Shown one piece after another: positions 52,727 to 61,598 of a stretch of DNA of 64,000 bases (positions are counted from its first letter, which is position 1; the number at the start of each line of letters is the position of its first letter). Below the pieces are notes generated by a model. The model ran no database searches and had not been told where the DNA came from. It saw nothing but the letters and a program-made list of their open reading frames with translations. Made by a program: the position numbers and the translations under genes. Source of the stretch: DASTCZ01 sp035308165. GTDB lineage: Bacteria > Acidobacteriota > Terriglobia > Acidiferrales > UBA7541. The stretch is taken from NCBI GenBank assembly GCA_035308165.1, contig DATGHC010000080.1:62001-126000 (forward strand), in the 5' to 3' direction.

Positions 52727-55189
52727 CTACTCATAGCGCAGGATCTGGATTGGGTCCACTTTTGTGGCTCGACGCGCTGGAACATAACAAGCGGCGAGAG
52801 CCACGACCGTGAGCAGGAGCGAGACAATCACGAAGGTGAGCGGATCGGTGGGTGTGACGCCGAAGAGCAATGTGGTCATCAAACGCGTAAGGGCGAATGC
52901 AGCGATAAGCCCCGCACCAACCCCAAGCAAAGCCAAGCCCGCTCCCTGCTTTATCACTAATCGCAGGACATCCACCGGCTGAGCGCCCAATGCCATGCGC
53001 AGTCCGAATTCCTTGGAACGCCGCTGTACTGAATAAGAAATCACGCCATAGATGCCGACTGTGGCGATGGCCAGAGCGACTCCGGAGAACAGCCCCAAGA
53101 GCAGGGTCAGGAATCGCGGGCGAGACTGGGCGGCGCTTAATACGTCCTCCATGAGGCGAATATTGGAAATTGGAAGGGACGAGTCAAGTTCGTTCAGATC
53201 CCGACGGACAACGCTTGTAAACAAGCGTGGATCTCCCTGTCCGCGAAGAATAATGTACATGTCTGAAACGCCACTTGATTGAGCTTGAGTCTGATGGAGA
53301 GGCAAATAGAGTTCAGTTCCGGCGGGGCGGTCAAGTCCGGCGTTCTTCACGTCGTCCACGATTCCGACGATGGTGCACCAGGGATCCTGGAATCCGGGAC
53401 GAATGCGGTGGCCGATGGCGTCTTCGCCGGGCCAGAAGGTACGCGCCATGGTCTGGTTGATGATGACAACATCAGGGGCGCCTTTCGCGTCGCGGTCATC
53501 AAAAAAACGGCCGGCAATCAAACGTATGCGCATGGCTGCGAAATAGTCTTTGCTGACCATTTGGTAGTAATCCACATTCTTTATGGGACCGCCTGGTTTG
53601 GTCACCAGTCCTTCGATATCAGTGTCATTCATATCCGGAGGGCGTGCAGGCGCCAGACCATAGGCGATGGCGGCGGATTCGACACCGGGGATCTGGTGCA
53701 GGCGCTCTTCGAAGCGAGTCCAGAGGCTGTCAATTTGCTCAGGTTTTGAATAGGAAGCGCCGGGCAGCGCAATGGACATAGAAATGACGTTTCGCCCGTC
53801 GAAGCCGGTGTGGACTTCCTGAAGCTTCCAGAAGGCACGGAGCATGAGTCCGCAACCGATCAAAAGCACCAGGGCAAGGCCGAGTTCGCCCGCTACAAGA
53901 ATTCGGCGGAAGAGTTGCGCTCCGGAGCCGCTGGTTGCGCCGCCTGCGGTGTCTTTCAATGATTCTGAGAGATGCGAGAAGAGAAGCGGCAGAAAAGGAG
54001 CGAGACCGAATAGAACTCCGGTGACAACCGAGGTGCACAATGTGAAAAGAAGTACGCGCCAATCCATGGCGATTTCAGCGGCACGCGGCAAGCCTCCCGC
54101 ATTGGTAAGCTGAATCAGGCGCAGCCCTCCTGAAGCAAGGCCCAGGCCGAGAATGGCGCCGACCAGCGAGAGCAGGACGCCCTCAGTCGCGAACTGGCGT
54201 GCCAGACGGGCTGTCCCCGCTCCCAACGCACTGCGGATAGCGATTTCGCGGCGACGAGCTTCGGCACGCGCCAGCAAGAGATTGGCCACGTTTACGCAGG
54301 CGATGAGCAGGACGAAGGCGACCGCGCCCAATAGCATAAGGAGAGCAGGCCGTACGCTGGAGACAACCTCGGCCTGCAGAGGGAAACTCACAATGGTGTG
54401 GTTCTTGGGGTTGAATGCGTGCGTCTTGGGCGCTTGCTTGGCCCCATAGGCCTCGACCAGTGAGGCGAGTTCACCTTGTGCCATGGTCGCCGTTACACCA
54501 GGTTTCAATCGGCCAAGCAGATATAGATAGTGCGAGCCGCGTCCTCCAGGATGCGCGGGATCGATTTGAAGTGTGATCCAAATCTGAGCAGGGATTGCTT
54601 CGCCCGGGGGGAATTCAAACCCGTTGGGCATGACGCCGACAATGCTGGCTTTGCGGCCGTTGAGGTAGGTTTCCTTGCCGACAATATTTGGATCGCTGCC
54701 GAATACGCTTTGCCAAGTGCCATAGGAAATATCCATCACACGATTTGCGCCGGGGATATCGTCGGCGGGGGAAATCAGGCGGCCCATAACCGGAGAAACA
54801 CCGACGGAATCCAGGAGGCCACCGCTAATAAAAGCGGCCGTGACCCGTGTTGGAGTGACGTTTCCGGCGATATTGGCGCCACCGGTGGTCCAGGCCTCGA
54901 ATGAGGAAAAAGAGTGGGCGTCACGCTGAAGATCGAGGAATTCCGGGGGCGAAGCCCAGAAACGGCGCAGACCGCCGTTGGGGAAGTTTGGGAATTCGGT
55001 GTAAACGCGGATGAGCTGCTCGGGGTGCGAATACGGAAGCGGACGAAGCAGGACGGCATTAACCACACTAAAAATGCCGGTGGTTGCGCCAATGCCGAGC
55101 GTCAGACAAATTACGGCCGCGATCGTAAATCCGCGGTTCTTTGCCAACATGCGGACGGCGTAACGCATGTCCTGCCAGAAGATTCCCAT
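52727..55189 (-). CDS. FtsX-type ABC permease (acidobacterial orphan permease), full length
   Basis: An 820-residue duplicated MacB/FtsX permease. It starts directly with MGIFWQDMRYAVRMLAKNRGF, so it lacks the charged N-terminal segment seen in the permease at the left edge. Two halves each have a MacB-like periplasmic domain and FtsX helices (LLLGAVAFVLLIACVNVANLLLARAEARRREIA; LGLFSGVALAIATVGIYGVISYSVQRRSKEFGLRMALGA; LLLTVVALAACYVPARRATKVDPIQILRYE). GGAGG precedes ATG 55189; the reading frame stays open for 54 codons further upstream. No PadR or ATPase gene is adjacent. Transport substrate unknown. Confidence 0.92.
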   Translation of the reverse strand: MGIFWQDMRYAVRMLAKNRGFTIAAVICLTLGIGATTGIFSVVNAVLLRPLPYSHPEQLIRVYTEFPNFPNGGLRRFWASPPEFLDLQRDAHSFSSFEAWTTGGANIAGNVTPTRVTAAFISGGLLDSVGVSPVMGRLISPADDIPGANRVMDISYGTWQSVFGSDPNIVGKETYLNGRKASIVGVMPNGFEFPPGEAIPAQIWITLQIDPAHPGGRGSHYLYLLGRLKPGVTATMAQGELASLVEAYGAKQAPKTHAFNPKNHTIVSFPLQAEVVSSVRPALLMLLGAVAFVLLIACVNVANLLLARAEARRREIAIRSALGAGTARLARQFATEGVLLSLVGAILGLGLASGGLRLIQLTNAGGLPRAAEIAMDWRVLLFTLCTSVVTGVLFGLAPFLPLLFSHLSESLKDTAGGATSGSGAQLFRRILVAGELGLALVLLIGCGLMLRAFWKLQEVHTGFDGRNVISMSIALPGASYSKPEQIDSLWTRFEERLHQIPGVESAAIAYGLAPARPPDMNDTDIEGLVTKPGGPIKNVDYYQMVSKDYFAAMRIRLIAGRFFDDRDAKGAPDVVIINQTMARTFWPGEDAIGHRIRPGFQDPWCTIVGIVDDVKNAGLDRPAGTELYLPLHQTQAQSSGVSDMYIILRGQGDPRLFTSVVRRDLNELDSSLPISNIRLMEDVLSAAQSRPRFLTLLLGLFSGVALAIATVGIYGVISYSVQRRSKEFGLRMALGAQPVDVLRLVIKQGAGLALLGVGAGLIAAFALTRLMTTLLFGVTPTDPLTFVIVSLLLTVVALAACYVPARRATKVDPIQILRYE

Positions 55190-55333
55190 GGAAAGCCTCC
55201 ATTCAACGCCCTTAGAGCCCTGGTGGATGGAACCGGGCCGCGGGCACACCCTGATGATAAGTAAGACGCGTGGGACGTGAAAATGTGGCGGACGTAGTTG
55301 GTGATTTGAGGTTATTGCAGGCAGATCGGCTTC

Positions 55334-55377
55334 CAAAACAAAACTCCCCAATCCCGCGATTGCGGGACCGGGGAGTT
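55334..55377 (-). terminator. strong rho-independent terminator of the TonB-receptor gene
   Basis: On the minus strand AACTCCCC...TCCCGC-AATC-GCGGGA...GGGGAGTT forms a two-part hairpin and is followed by TTGTTTT. It lies 37 bp beyond the stop of the receptor gene at 55414 and before the permease gene. Confidence 0.88.
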
Positions 55378-55413
55378 TGTGTGAAGTGTTGCGGCGGGTG
55401 CCGGAACGAAGCG

Positions 55414-58400
55414 CTAGAAAGAGAAGCGCGCCCCAAACTGGATCTGACGCGGAGTAGGAGCGAAAGTTCCGTTGTTGCCGTTGCTATTCAGAGAAAAGGT
55501 GGACGTCGCAGGATAATTGAGCACAGGGTTGGACGCCGTGCCGCTTATCGAAGTGAACAACGTGCTTCCCACTGAGGTAATGTTCACGTTGTTGAAGAGG
55601 TTGAAGAAGTCGACTGAACCTTGGAGCACAAAGCGCTCGCCAATGTGGAAGTCCCTTGCCAGCCGAAAGTCAGTGTCAAAATATGCCGGCATACGGAAGC
55701 TGTTCCGGCCGAAAAAAGGCACGCGGCTGGATCCCGAAATCCCGATTACGCCGCCACTAGTTGGACCAGTGGTAAAGCTTCCAGGTGCGCTCGGCAGGCT
55801 TCCGCTGACCGCTGCACTTAATGGGCCCCCAGTAGACGCACTGATAATCGGTGAAATCGTCCAACCCGAGAGGAGATACCTTGCCCCCCTGTTATCGCTC
55901 TTGGCGAAATTCTCCGGCTGCCAGATGGCGGACACTCCAAATTTGTGTCGAATGTCGAAGTTCGATGGAGAGTAATCCCCCTTGATGTTAGCGGGGCTCA
56001 AAGGAGTATTGCCCGACAAAGTCGCAGACGAGACTTGGTCATCGTCCAGAGCCTTGGAAAATGTGTAGCCCGCCTGGACTTGAAGACCATGGACCAATCG
56101 GCGATTAAACTGGAGCGCGGCAGCATGGTAGTAAGACCGAACCACAGTTGAAATCTGGGTCATCTGGTTGAAACTCGGATTCGGCCGCGGTCCGATATAA
56201 ACGGGAATTGTAAACGTTGCTCCCGCGGCGGGAAGCGCTGGTCCTGGCAAGAAATTTATTACAGGCTGTCCTGCGATTGTGAAAGTCGCGTTGACCGGAG
56301 TATTGAAGTTGGTATCCTGCGCCAACGGCAAGAACCTGCCAATGCTGCCGATATACGAGATGGAAACGGCAGTATTCGCGGAAATCTCGTGTTCAACCGT
56401 CAGGTCAAATTGATCGATCTGTGGCAATCTCGCGTCTGGTGCGAAGAACACAACATTCTTACTGGCGGCAGGAGTTGCGCCGGCCAAAATGTTCGGATAT
56501 AGGGGTACCCCTGGAGTCGCGATCCCAGTCGCGGAATTCACGGGGAAGACGGTTGTGGAAAGCTGAGCCGAAGACAGTCCAGTATCCTCGAGCGCGTTGA
56601 AGATATTTCCGTTGATGATTCGACCGTAATATAGGCCAAACCCGCCTCGGACGACCGTTTTGCCATCCCCCAATACGTCCCAAGCAAAGCCGACGCGAGG
56701 TCCAAAGTCTTTGTTGTCGCTCGGGAAAGTCCCTGTCTGCGATATCGCAGGATTAGGAGCAACGGGAGTGGGAAAGATTTCTTTCTCCCATCGCAGGCCA
56801 AGGGTCAGAGTCAAACGGCGAGTGATGTGATAATCGTCCTGGGCGAAAAACCCAAGGTCCCAGGTATTAAACGTAAGCCCAAGGGGTCCAAAGCCCTGTT
56901 GGAAAGGGCTATTCCCGCTATAGCAAGGAATTGGCGAGTTCCCGGATGCAAGCTGAGTGGAACAGATCGTGCCGCCCCCCAGGCTGTCCACCTTCCCCAT
57001 GTAATCTGAAATAAAATCATCCCGGTTCAGATAATTATATTCACCAAGCGATTGGAAGAGGTTGCTGATACGGTCGGTGACATAGTTTATGTCGAAGCCA
57101 AATTTTATGAAATGCTTTCCGTGGTTCCATCCGAAGGTGTCCGCGAATTGGTAACGGTGCTCGTCAGGAAGCGCTGCGCGCTGCAGAAAATCGGGAGCCC
57201 CAAAATTAAAGATTGATGATCCGCCAATATCAATTTGAGGGGACAAACCAGTCGAGGCGCTGACAGGCTCGCCGGGAGCCGGCGGATCCGTGAATTCAAA
57301 TTCGAAGTCGCGGCTAAACAGGAAGCGGGCTTCGTTTGTCATCGAAGTGCCGATCACCGAGCTCCACCGCGCCTGAGCGGATTCCCCTTTCACAAAATCA
57401 TCGCCCCAGCTGTCTATTCCGCGAGAAACAACCGCACTTGTCTGGATTCCAAATGGGGAGCGCCAACGAAGACGGTTGTAGGAAAGCGTGACGGTGTTGT
57501 TATCGGTAGGTTTCCAGTCGACCTTTGGGAAAAAGATTGTCTGGACGCCATTCCGGGCGGTTGTGCCTGTCAGGCTGTCGAGAAAATTCAACGCTCCATT
57601 GACGTTGGTTTGCATCTGACCAAGTGTAAGAGCGGGATTGGCAGCGATCATCCGGCAATAAAGAACGTTCCCCTCGATCGCGGTCGTACTGGTCGACGAG
57701 CCGGGCTTAAGTTGGGACAAGGTACATCCCCCGGCAGGCGCGGCCACTGGAATGGATGAAAAGAAGAAGGTCGGATTCGTGGGAATGGCTACGCCGGGGA
57801 AAACCCTGTGTTGCTCGTCGAAATTGAAATACCAGAACAGCTTATTCTTGAAGACGTATCCACCCGCGTCCCCGCCGAATTGATGGCGAACATCACTCGG
57901 CTTAATTGGGAGTATTTGAAAAACTCCGGGCGAGGTTTGGGTTGCGGCGGTTGCAAAGGGATTGAACGCGGCCCAAGAATTATCCCGCATATATTCGTAT
58001 ACGGACCCATGAATCGTGTTCGTTCCGCTCTTGGTAACGGCGTTTACGACTCCGCCCGCAGCCCGGCCATATTCCGCGGAATAGTTAGCGTCATTCACCT
58101 GAAATTCCTGTATGGCGTTGGCGCTGGTGGAATAAGCGATACGCGTGCGGCCCTTTTCTTCAGCAAAATAGGCCTGATTGTTGTCGCCACCATCCACCGT
58201 GTTGTTGTTCAAGAGCCCGCTGATGCCGCGGAAGCTGACATCGCCGAAGGTACCATCGGCGACAGCGCTCGGGGTTCCCAGAGCAAATACCGACCAGCGG
58301 CGAATGTTCAGGGGTAAATTGTCGATGGAGAGTTTGTTAACGTTGGCACTAAAAGTATTCTGCTCCGTATTGATGACGGGAGCTTCCCCTGAGACGGCAA

Positions 58401-58773
58401 CCTTTTCTGTCTGCCCGGCCAGTCCCATCTTTACATCTATTGCCGTGGTTAGGCCAATTTCAACGATCACTTCTGTTTGTTTGTAATCGGCAAAATTGGG
58501 AGCAGATATCGTGACCTCATATGATCCCGGCGCCAGGTTTGTGACCCGGTACCTTCCGTTCGAATCAGTTTTTTCAGGTTTGGTCGAGGCATTGGTCCCG
58601 AGATTCCGGACCGTAACAGTCGCACCGGGAATCGCTTTATCCTGCTGGTCGAGGACCGCGCCGCCGATGGCGCCAAATAGCGTGGACTGGGCGTGAATGG
58701 ACAGGCCCAAAACCATCAAAAAAGTGCACACAGCAAGAACTCGGACTACAAATTTGCCAAAGCTTGACGACAT
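55414..58773 (-). CDS. Oar-like TonB-dependent receptor with carboxypeptidase-regulatory domain
   Basis: A 1119-residue outer-membrane protein. The signal peptide lies within residues 1-28. A CarboxypepD_reg-like domain (~33-115, GGAVLDQQDKAIPGATVTVRNLGT ... YRVTNLAPGSYEVTI) precedes a plug (FRGISGLLNNNTVDGGDNN, VNDANYSAEYGRAAGGVVNAVTKSGTN). A ~22-strand barrel ends in FGARFSF, the typical C-terminal BAM signal. Acidobacteria carry dozens of such receptors, probably for plant or microbial polysaccharide fragments or siderophores. GGAGG precedes ATG 58773; the frame extends to 58926 but without a signal peptide. Own terminator downstream. Confidence 0.94.
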   Translation of the reverse strand: MSSSFGKFVVRVLAVCTFLMVLGLSIHAQSTLFGAIGGAVLDQQDKAIPGATVTVRNLGTNASTKPEKTDSNGRYRVTNLAPGSYEVTISAPNFADYKQTEVIVEIGLTTAIDVKMGLAGQTEKVAVSGEAPVINTEQNTFSANVNKLSIDNLPLNIRRWSVFALGTPSAVADGTFGDVSFRGISGLLNNNTVDGGDNNQAYFAEEKGRTRIAYSTSANAIQEFQVNDANYSAEYGRAAGGVVNAVTKSGTNTIHGSVYEYMRDNSWAAFNPFATAATQTSPGVFQILPIKPSDVRHQFGGDAGGYVFKNKLFWYFNFDEQHRVFPGVAIPTNPTFFFSSIPVAAPAGGCTLSQLKPGSSTSTTAIEGNVLYCRMIAANPALTLGQMQTNVNGALNFLDSLTGTTARNGVQTIFFPKVDWKPTDNNTVTLSYNRLRWRSPFGIQTSAVVSRGIDSWGDDFVKGESAQARWSSVIGTSMTNEARFLFSRDFEFEFTDPPAPGEPVSASTGLSPQIDIGGSSIFNFGAPDFLQRAALPDEHRYQFADTFGWNHGKHFIKFGFDINYVTDRISNLFQSLGEYNYLNRDDFISDYMGKVDSLGGGTICSTQLASGNSPIPCYSGNSPFQQGFGPLGLTFNTWDLGFFAQDDYHITRRLTLTLGLRWEKEIFPTPVAPNPAISQTGTFPSDNKDFGPRVGFAWDVLGDGKTVVRGGFGLYYGRIINGNIFNALEDTGLSSAQLSTTVFPVNSATGIATPGVPLYPNILAGATPAASKNVVFFAPDARLPQIDQFDLTVEHEISANTAVSISYIGSIGRFLPLAQDTNFNTPVNATFTIAGQPVINFLPGPALPAAGATFTIPVYIGPRPNPSFNQMTQISTVVRSYYHAAALQFNRRLVHGLQVQAGYTFSKALDDDQVSSATLSGNTPLSPANIKGDYSPSNFDIRHKFGVSAIWQPENFAKSDNRGARYLLSGWTISPIISASTGGPLSAAVSGSLPSAPGSFTTGPTSGGVIGISGSSRVPFFGRNSFRMPAYFDTDFRLARDFHIGERFVLQGSVDFFNLFNNVNITSVGSTLFTSISGTASNPVLNYPATSTFSLNSNGNNGTFAPTPRQIQFGARFSF

Positions 58774-59381
58774 TTCACTACCTCCTGGGTTGCGCCAGTG
58801 GAATCTCCACTTGCCGGGCGCTTCTTGAACTTGATTGGACGAACGGCGATGAGCGCACACTTCGCACATGATGCCGAATGACTCATGGATTAAATCGCTC
58901 TTGCGAATCGAAGGCGATACTCCCAAGCCTATCCCCCAATGCCGGAAATCTCTGCGCGGGCCTAGCGCGTCACTCCAAAACCTGCGATTTCGAAGGTGCG
59001 AACATCACCCCAACTGCACCCCACACTGATGTGCGACACTCTAGAGACAGCCGGAAATTATGTCAAGCGGACAGCGGTGGAAATCCATTTGCGTGCAGGG
59101 CCACGCCGGTCTCGCCTCCGGCAAACCTTTCCAACACAGGAAACTCGCCAAAACAGCGGAAGGGTATGCGGATTTTGTTAACGTCGGATGAACAAATTCG
59201 CCCGGTTTGATGAAAGTGGCGCGAATCACTGGCGAAGCGCGTTTGCAAACAGCGACACACGCGAAGAAATGCGGTGAAAATTCAGTTTCCTTGCCGGGTT
59301 GCACGTCATGCGTGTAATGTCTAGGCCCATCGTGATACTTGTTCTCGTGAGGCACTGAGTTTTTCCAGTGAGAGGGAAGAA
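58774..59381. other. non-coding divergent interval
   Basis: 608 bp between the divergent TonB-receptor and hpt genes. No convincing small gene, RNA or repeat was found. It must hold the promoters of both genes; only the hpt-side candidate is good enough to mark. Confidence 0.5.
59291..59318 (+). promoter_or_regulatory. candidate promoter of the hpt operon
   Basis: TTGCCG (59291-59296) and TGTAAT (59313-59318) are 16 bp apart, about 63 bp before the hpt start codon. Both boxes are imperfect; confidence is moderate to low. Confidence 0.4.
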
Positions 59382-59936
59382 ATGAGCGCGAAAGACAATG
59401 AGAACCTGCGTGTGCTGGTGAAACGCGAGGCCATCCGGAAGCGAGTCGGCCAGATGGGAAGACAGATTTCCCGCGATTTTAAGGGCCAGCGCGTGCACCT
59501 TATCGGAGTGCTAAAAGGCGCGGCGATCTTTCTATCAGATTTGAGCCGCGAGATTACCACCGAGGTTTCACTGGACTTCATGGCGGTATCGAGCTACGGG
59601 AAAGGGACTCGCACGTCAGGCGAGGTGAAGCTGGTTAAGGATTTGGATACCAGCATCGAAGGGCTGAATGTGATCTTGGTGGAAGATATTTTGGATACCG
59701 GGTTGACGCTCGGCTACATTTGCCGCGTGCTGCGTCAACGGAAACCGAAGGGTTTGCGCATTGCGGCGTTGCTCGATAAGCCGGAGCGGCGGATGCTGAA
59801 GGATGTCAAGGCGGACTACGTGGGATTTGAGATACCAAATGAATTTGTGGTCGGCTATGGGTTAGATTACGCGGAGCGGTATCGAAATTTGAAAGATGTG
59901 TGCGTGCTCTCCTTGCCGCCGGTGCAGGGAGCATAG
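59382..59936 (+). CDS. hpt: hypoxanthine phosphoribosyltransferase
   Basis: A 184-residue type I phosphoribosyltransferase making IMP or GMP from hypoxanthine or guanine and PRPP in the cytoplasm. The PRPP loop is VILVEDILDTGLTL, the flexible-loop region is VSSYGKGTRTSGEVKL, and HLIGVLKGAAIFLSDL and the C-terminal VGYGLDYAERYRNL are conserved. Its neighbours are salvage enzymes (RpiB, DeoC, HD nucleotidase), so it probably heads a purine/pentose salvage operon. The stop is 7 bp from the next start. Confidence 0.95.
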   Translation: MSAKDNENLRVLVKREAIRKRVGQMGRQISRDFKGQRVHLIGVLKGAAIFLSDLSREITTEVSLDFMAVSSYGKGTRTSGEVKLVKDLDTSIEGLNVILVEDILDTGLTLGYICRVLRQRKPKGLRIAALLDKPERRMLKDVKADYVGFEIPNEFVVGYGLDYAERYRNLKDVCVLSLPPVQGA

Positions 59937-59943
59937 CCGGGAG

Positions 59944-60636
59944 ATGAGGCCGGTTGTAACAGCTTCGGATCTGGACAGGATCGCGGTGGGCGGCGAAATC
60001 GGTATCGCGGCCGACGCGCTGATCACTCCTCTGGCGCGCGATGAGGCGGCGCGTCGCGGAATTTCATTCCGCATCGTCGAAGACACCAAAGGAAATCCGA
60101 TCCCGGGCGCGACGATAGTCCCAAAGGCGGCAGCGGGCGCTGGTATGGATTCGCAGGGAAGAAAGATTGTGGCGATCGCTGCGGATCACGGCGGCTATGA
60201 GATGAAGGAGAAATTGGAGGAATATCTGAAGGATTGGGGCTACGCGGTACAGGATTTGGGGACGAAAAATACGGAGGCCGTGGACTATCCTGATTTTGCA
60301 GCGGCTGCCGCGGAGGCGGTGGCCAGCGGGCGCGCCTGGCGAGGCGTGGTGCTGGATAGCGCTGGAATCGGGAGCGCGATCGCGGCGAACAAGGTGCCCG
60401 GAGCGCGCGCGGCCCTGTGCTATGATCGCGCAACCGCGCGCAATAGTCGCGAGCACAACGACGCCAACATTTTGACGGTGGGCGCCAAACTAATCCCTCT
60501 GGAAGTCGCGCGTGAAATTCTGGCCGTGTGGCTGGAGACACCCTTCGGTGGCGGTCGCCATGCACGGCGCGTGGAAAAGATCCGCGCGATTGAGGCCAAG
60601 TACTCCGCAGGCAAGAAGCCGGGAGCGGCTTCTTAG
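59944..60636 (+). CDS. rpiB: RpiB-like sugar-phosphate isomerase with N-terminal extension
   Basis: A 230-residue protein. The RpiB/LacAB core starts at KIVAIAADHGG (~74) and contains VDYPDFA and HNDANILTVGAKL (~171). Two features differ from typical RpiB. First, ~70 extra N-terminal residues (VVTASDLDRIAVGGEIGIAADALITPLARDEAARRGI) resemble domains on microcompartment-associated proteins. Second, the segment that is ICGTG in E. coli, with the catalytic Cys, reads LDSAG here, and the Glu used by the mycobacterial enzyme is also not evident. Ribose-5-phosphate/ribulose-5-phosphate isomerisation is likely but not assured. The start was taken at 59944 with GGGAG upstream; the frame runs to 59896, inside hpt. 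Confidence 0.85.
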   Translation: MRPVVTASDLDRIAVGGEIGIAADALITPLARDEAARRGISFRIVEDTKGNPIPGATIVPKAAAGAGMDSQGRKIVAIAADHGGYEMKEKLEEYLKDWGYAVQDLGTKNTEAVDYPDFAAAAAEAVASGRAWRGVVLDSAGIGSAIAANKVPGARAALCYDRATARNSREHNDANILTVGAKLIPLEVAREILAVWLETPFGGGRHARRVEKIRAIEAKYSAGKKPGAAS

Positions 60637-60645
60637 GGAATTGTA

Positions 60646-61584
60646 ATGACTAAGGACTCACCAGAACTCGATCAACTCGTCCGCGCCATTACCGAAGAAG
60701 TTCTGGGATATCTGGGCGCCTCGGGCACGGTGAATCTGGCGGGGCTCGATCTGGATGACGTGGTTTGTCCCGGATGCGACCAGCAATGCGTGGAGAAGTG
60801 CGCGCGCAAAACGCGCAAGGTGATTGACGCAGGCGCGGACCGCATTTCAGCCGGGCCGGATGTGAAACCCGCTGAAGAAGGTGTCGCGGCGCTGATTGAT
60901 CACACCCTGCTGAAACCCGACGCCACGCGTGACGAGATTCGCAAGTTGTGTCAGGAGGCCGCGAAATTTGGATTTGCGTCCGTGTGCGTGAATCCGTGGA
61001 ATGTGGCTCAGGCGGCGGAGTGTTTGCGCGGGACGAAGGTAAGCGTCTGCACCGTAGTGGGATTCCCGCTGGGGGCAACTCTGCCCCAGGTGAAGATATT
61101 TGAGGCGGAACAGGCCATAAAGCTGGGCGCGCAGGAAATTGACATGGTGGAGAACATCGGTGCGCTCAAGTCCCGGCAAGATGAAGTAGTGGAGCAGGAC
61201 ATACGCGGGGTAGTGGAGGCCTGCCATCGTAACGGCGCGATTTGCAAAGTGATTCTGGAGACCTCGCTGCTCACTAATGAAGAGAAAGTGCGGGCGAGCG
61301 TGGCTGCCAAAAATGCCGGGGCCGATTTTGTGAAAACGTCAACGGGATTTGCATCGGGTGGGGCCACGGCAGAAGATGTGGCCTTGATGCGAGCGGTGGT
61401 AGGCGAGGAGATGGGGATAAAGGCGTCGGGCGGAATACGGACCCTGGATGATTTGAAGAAAATGGTCAGCGCGGGAGCGACGCGGATTGGAGCCAGCGCG
61501 AGCGTGAAGATTATTGAGCAGGCGCGGAGTGGCGCGATCGGGGATGGCCGGGCCGCGGCGCCAGGCAAGGCGTCAACTTATTAA
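60646..61584 (+). CDS. deoC: deoxyribose-phosphate aldolase with N-terminal helix and four-cysteine motif
   Basis: A 312-residue class I aldolase cleaving deoxyribose-5-phosphate to acetaldehyde and glyceraldehyde-3-phosphate. The TIM-barrel core starts at LIDHTLLKPDATRDEI (~83). The Schiff-base lysine is in DFVKTSTGF and the second lysine in IKASGGIRT. The ~80-residue extension holds an amphipathic helix (ELDQLVRAITEEVLGYLG, 7-24) like microcompartment encapsulation peptides, then Cys41-x2-Cys44-x3-Cys48-x3-Cys52, which could bind metal. It lies 9 bp after rpiB, a pairing known from sugar-phosphate-utilising microcompartment loci. No shell protein gene is in view. Confidence 0.93.
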   Translation: MTKDSPELDQLVRAITEEVLGYLGASGTVNLAGLDLDDVVCPGCDQQCVEKCARKTRKVIDAGADRISAGPDVKPAEEGVAALIDHTLLKPDATRDEIRKLCQEAAKFGFASVCVNPWNVAQAAECLRGTKVSVCTVVGFPLGATLPQVKIFEAEQAIKLGAQEIDMVENIGALKSRQDEVVEQDIRGVVEACHRNGAICKVILETSLLTNEEKVRASVAAKNAGADFVKTSTGFASGGATAEDVALMRAVVGEEMGIKASGGIRTLDDLKKMVSAGATRIGASASVKIIEQARSGAIGDGRAAAPGKASTY

Positions 61585-61598
61585 GCACGACTTGGAAA

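Noticed and set aside
58878..59210. 110-codon plus-strand frame in the divergent interval before hpt
   Set aside because: It overlaps the receptor's upstream region; no ribosome binding site and no domain.
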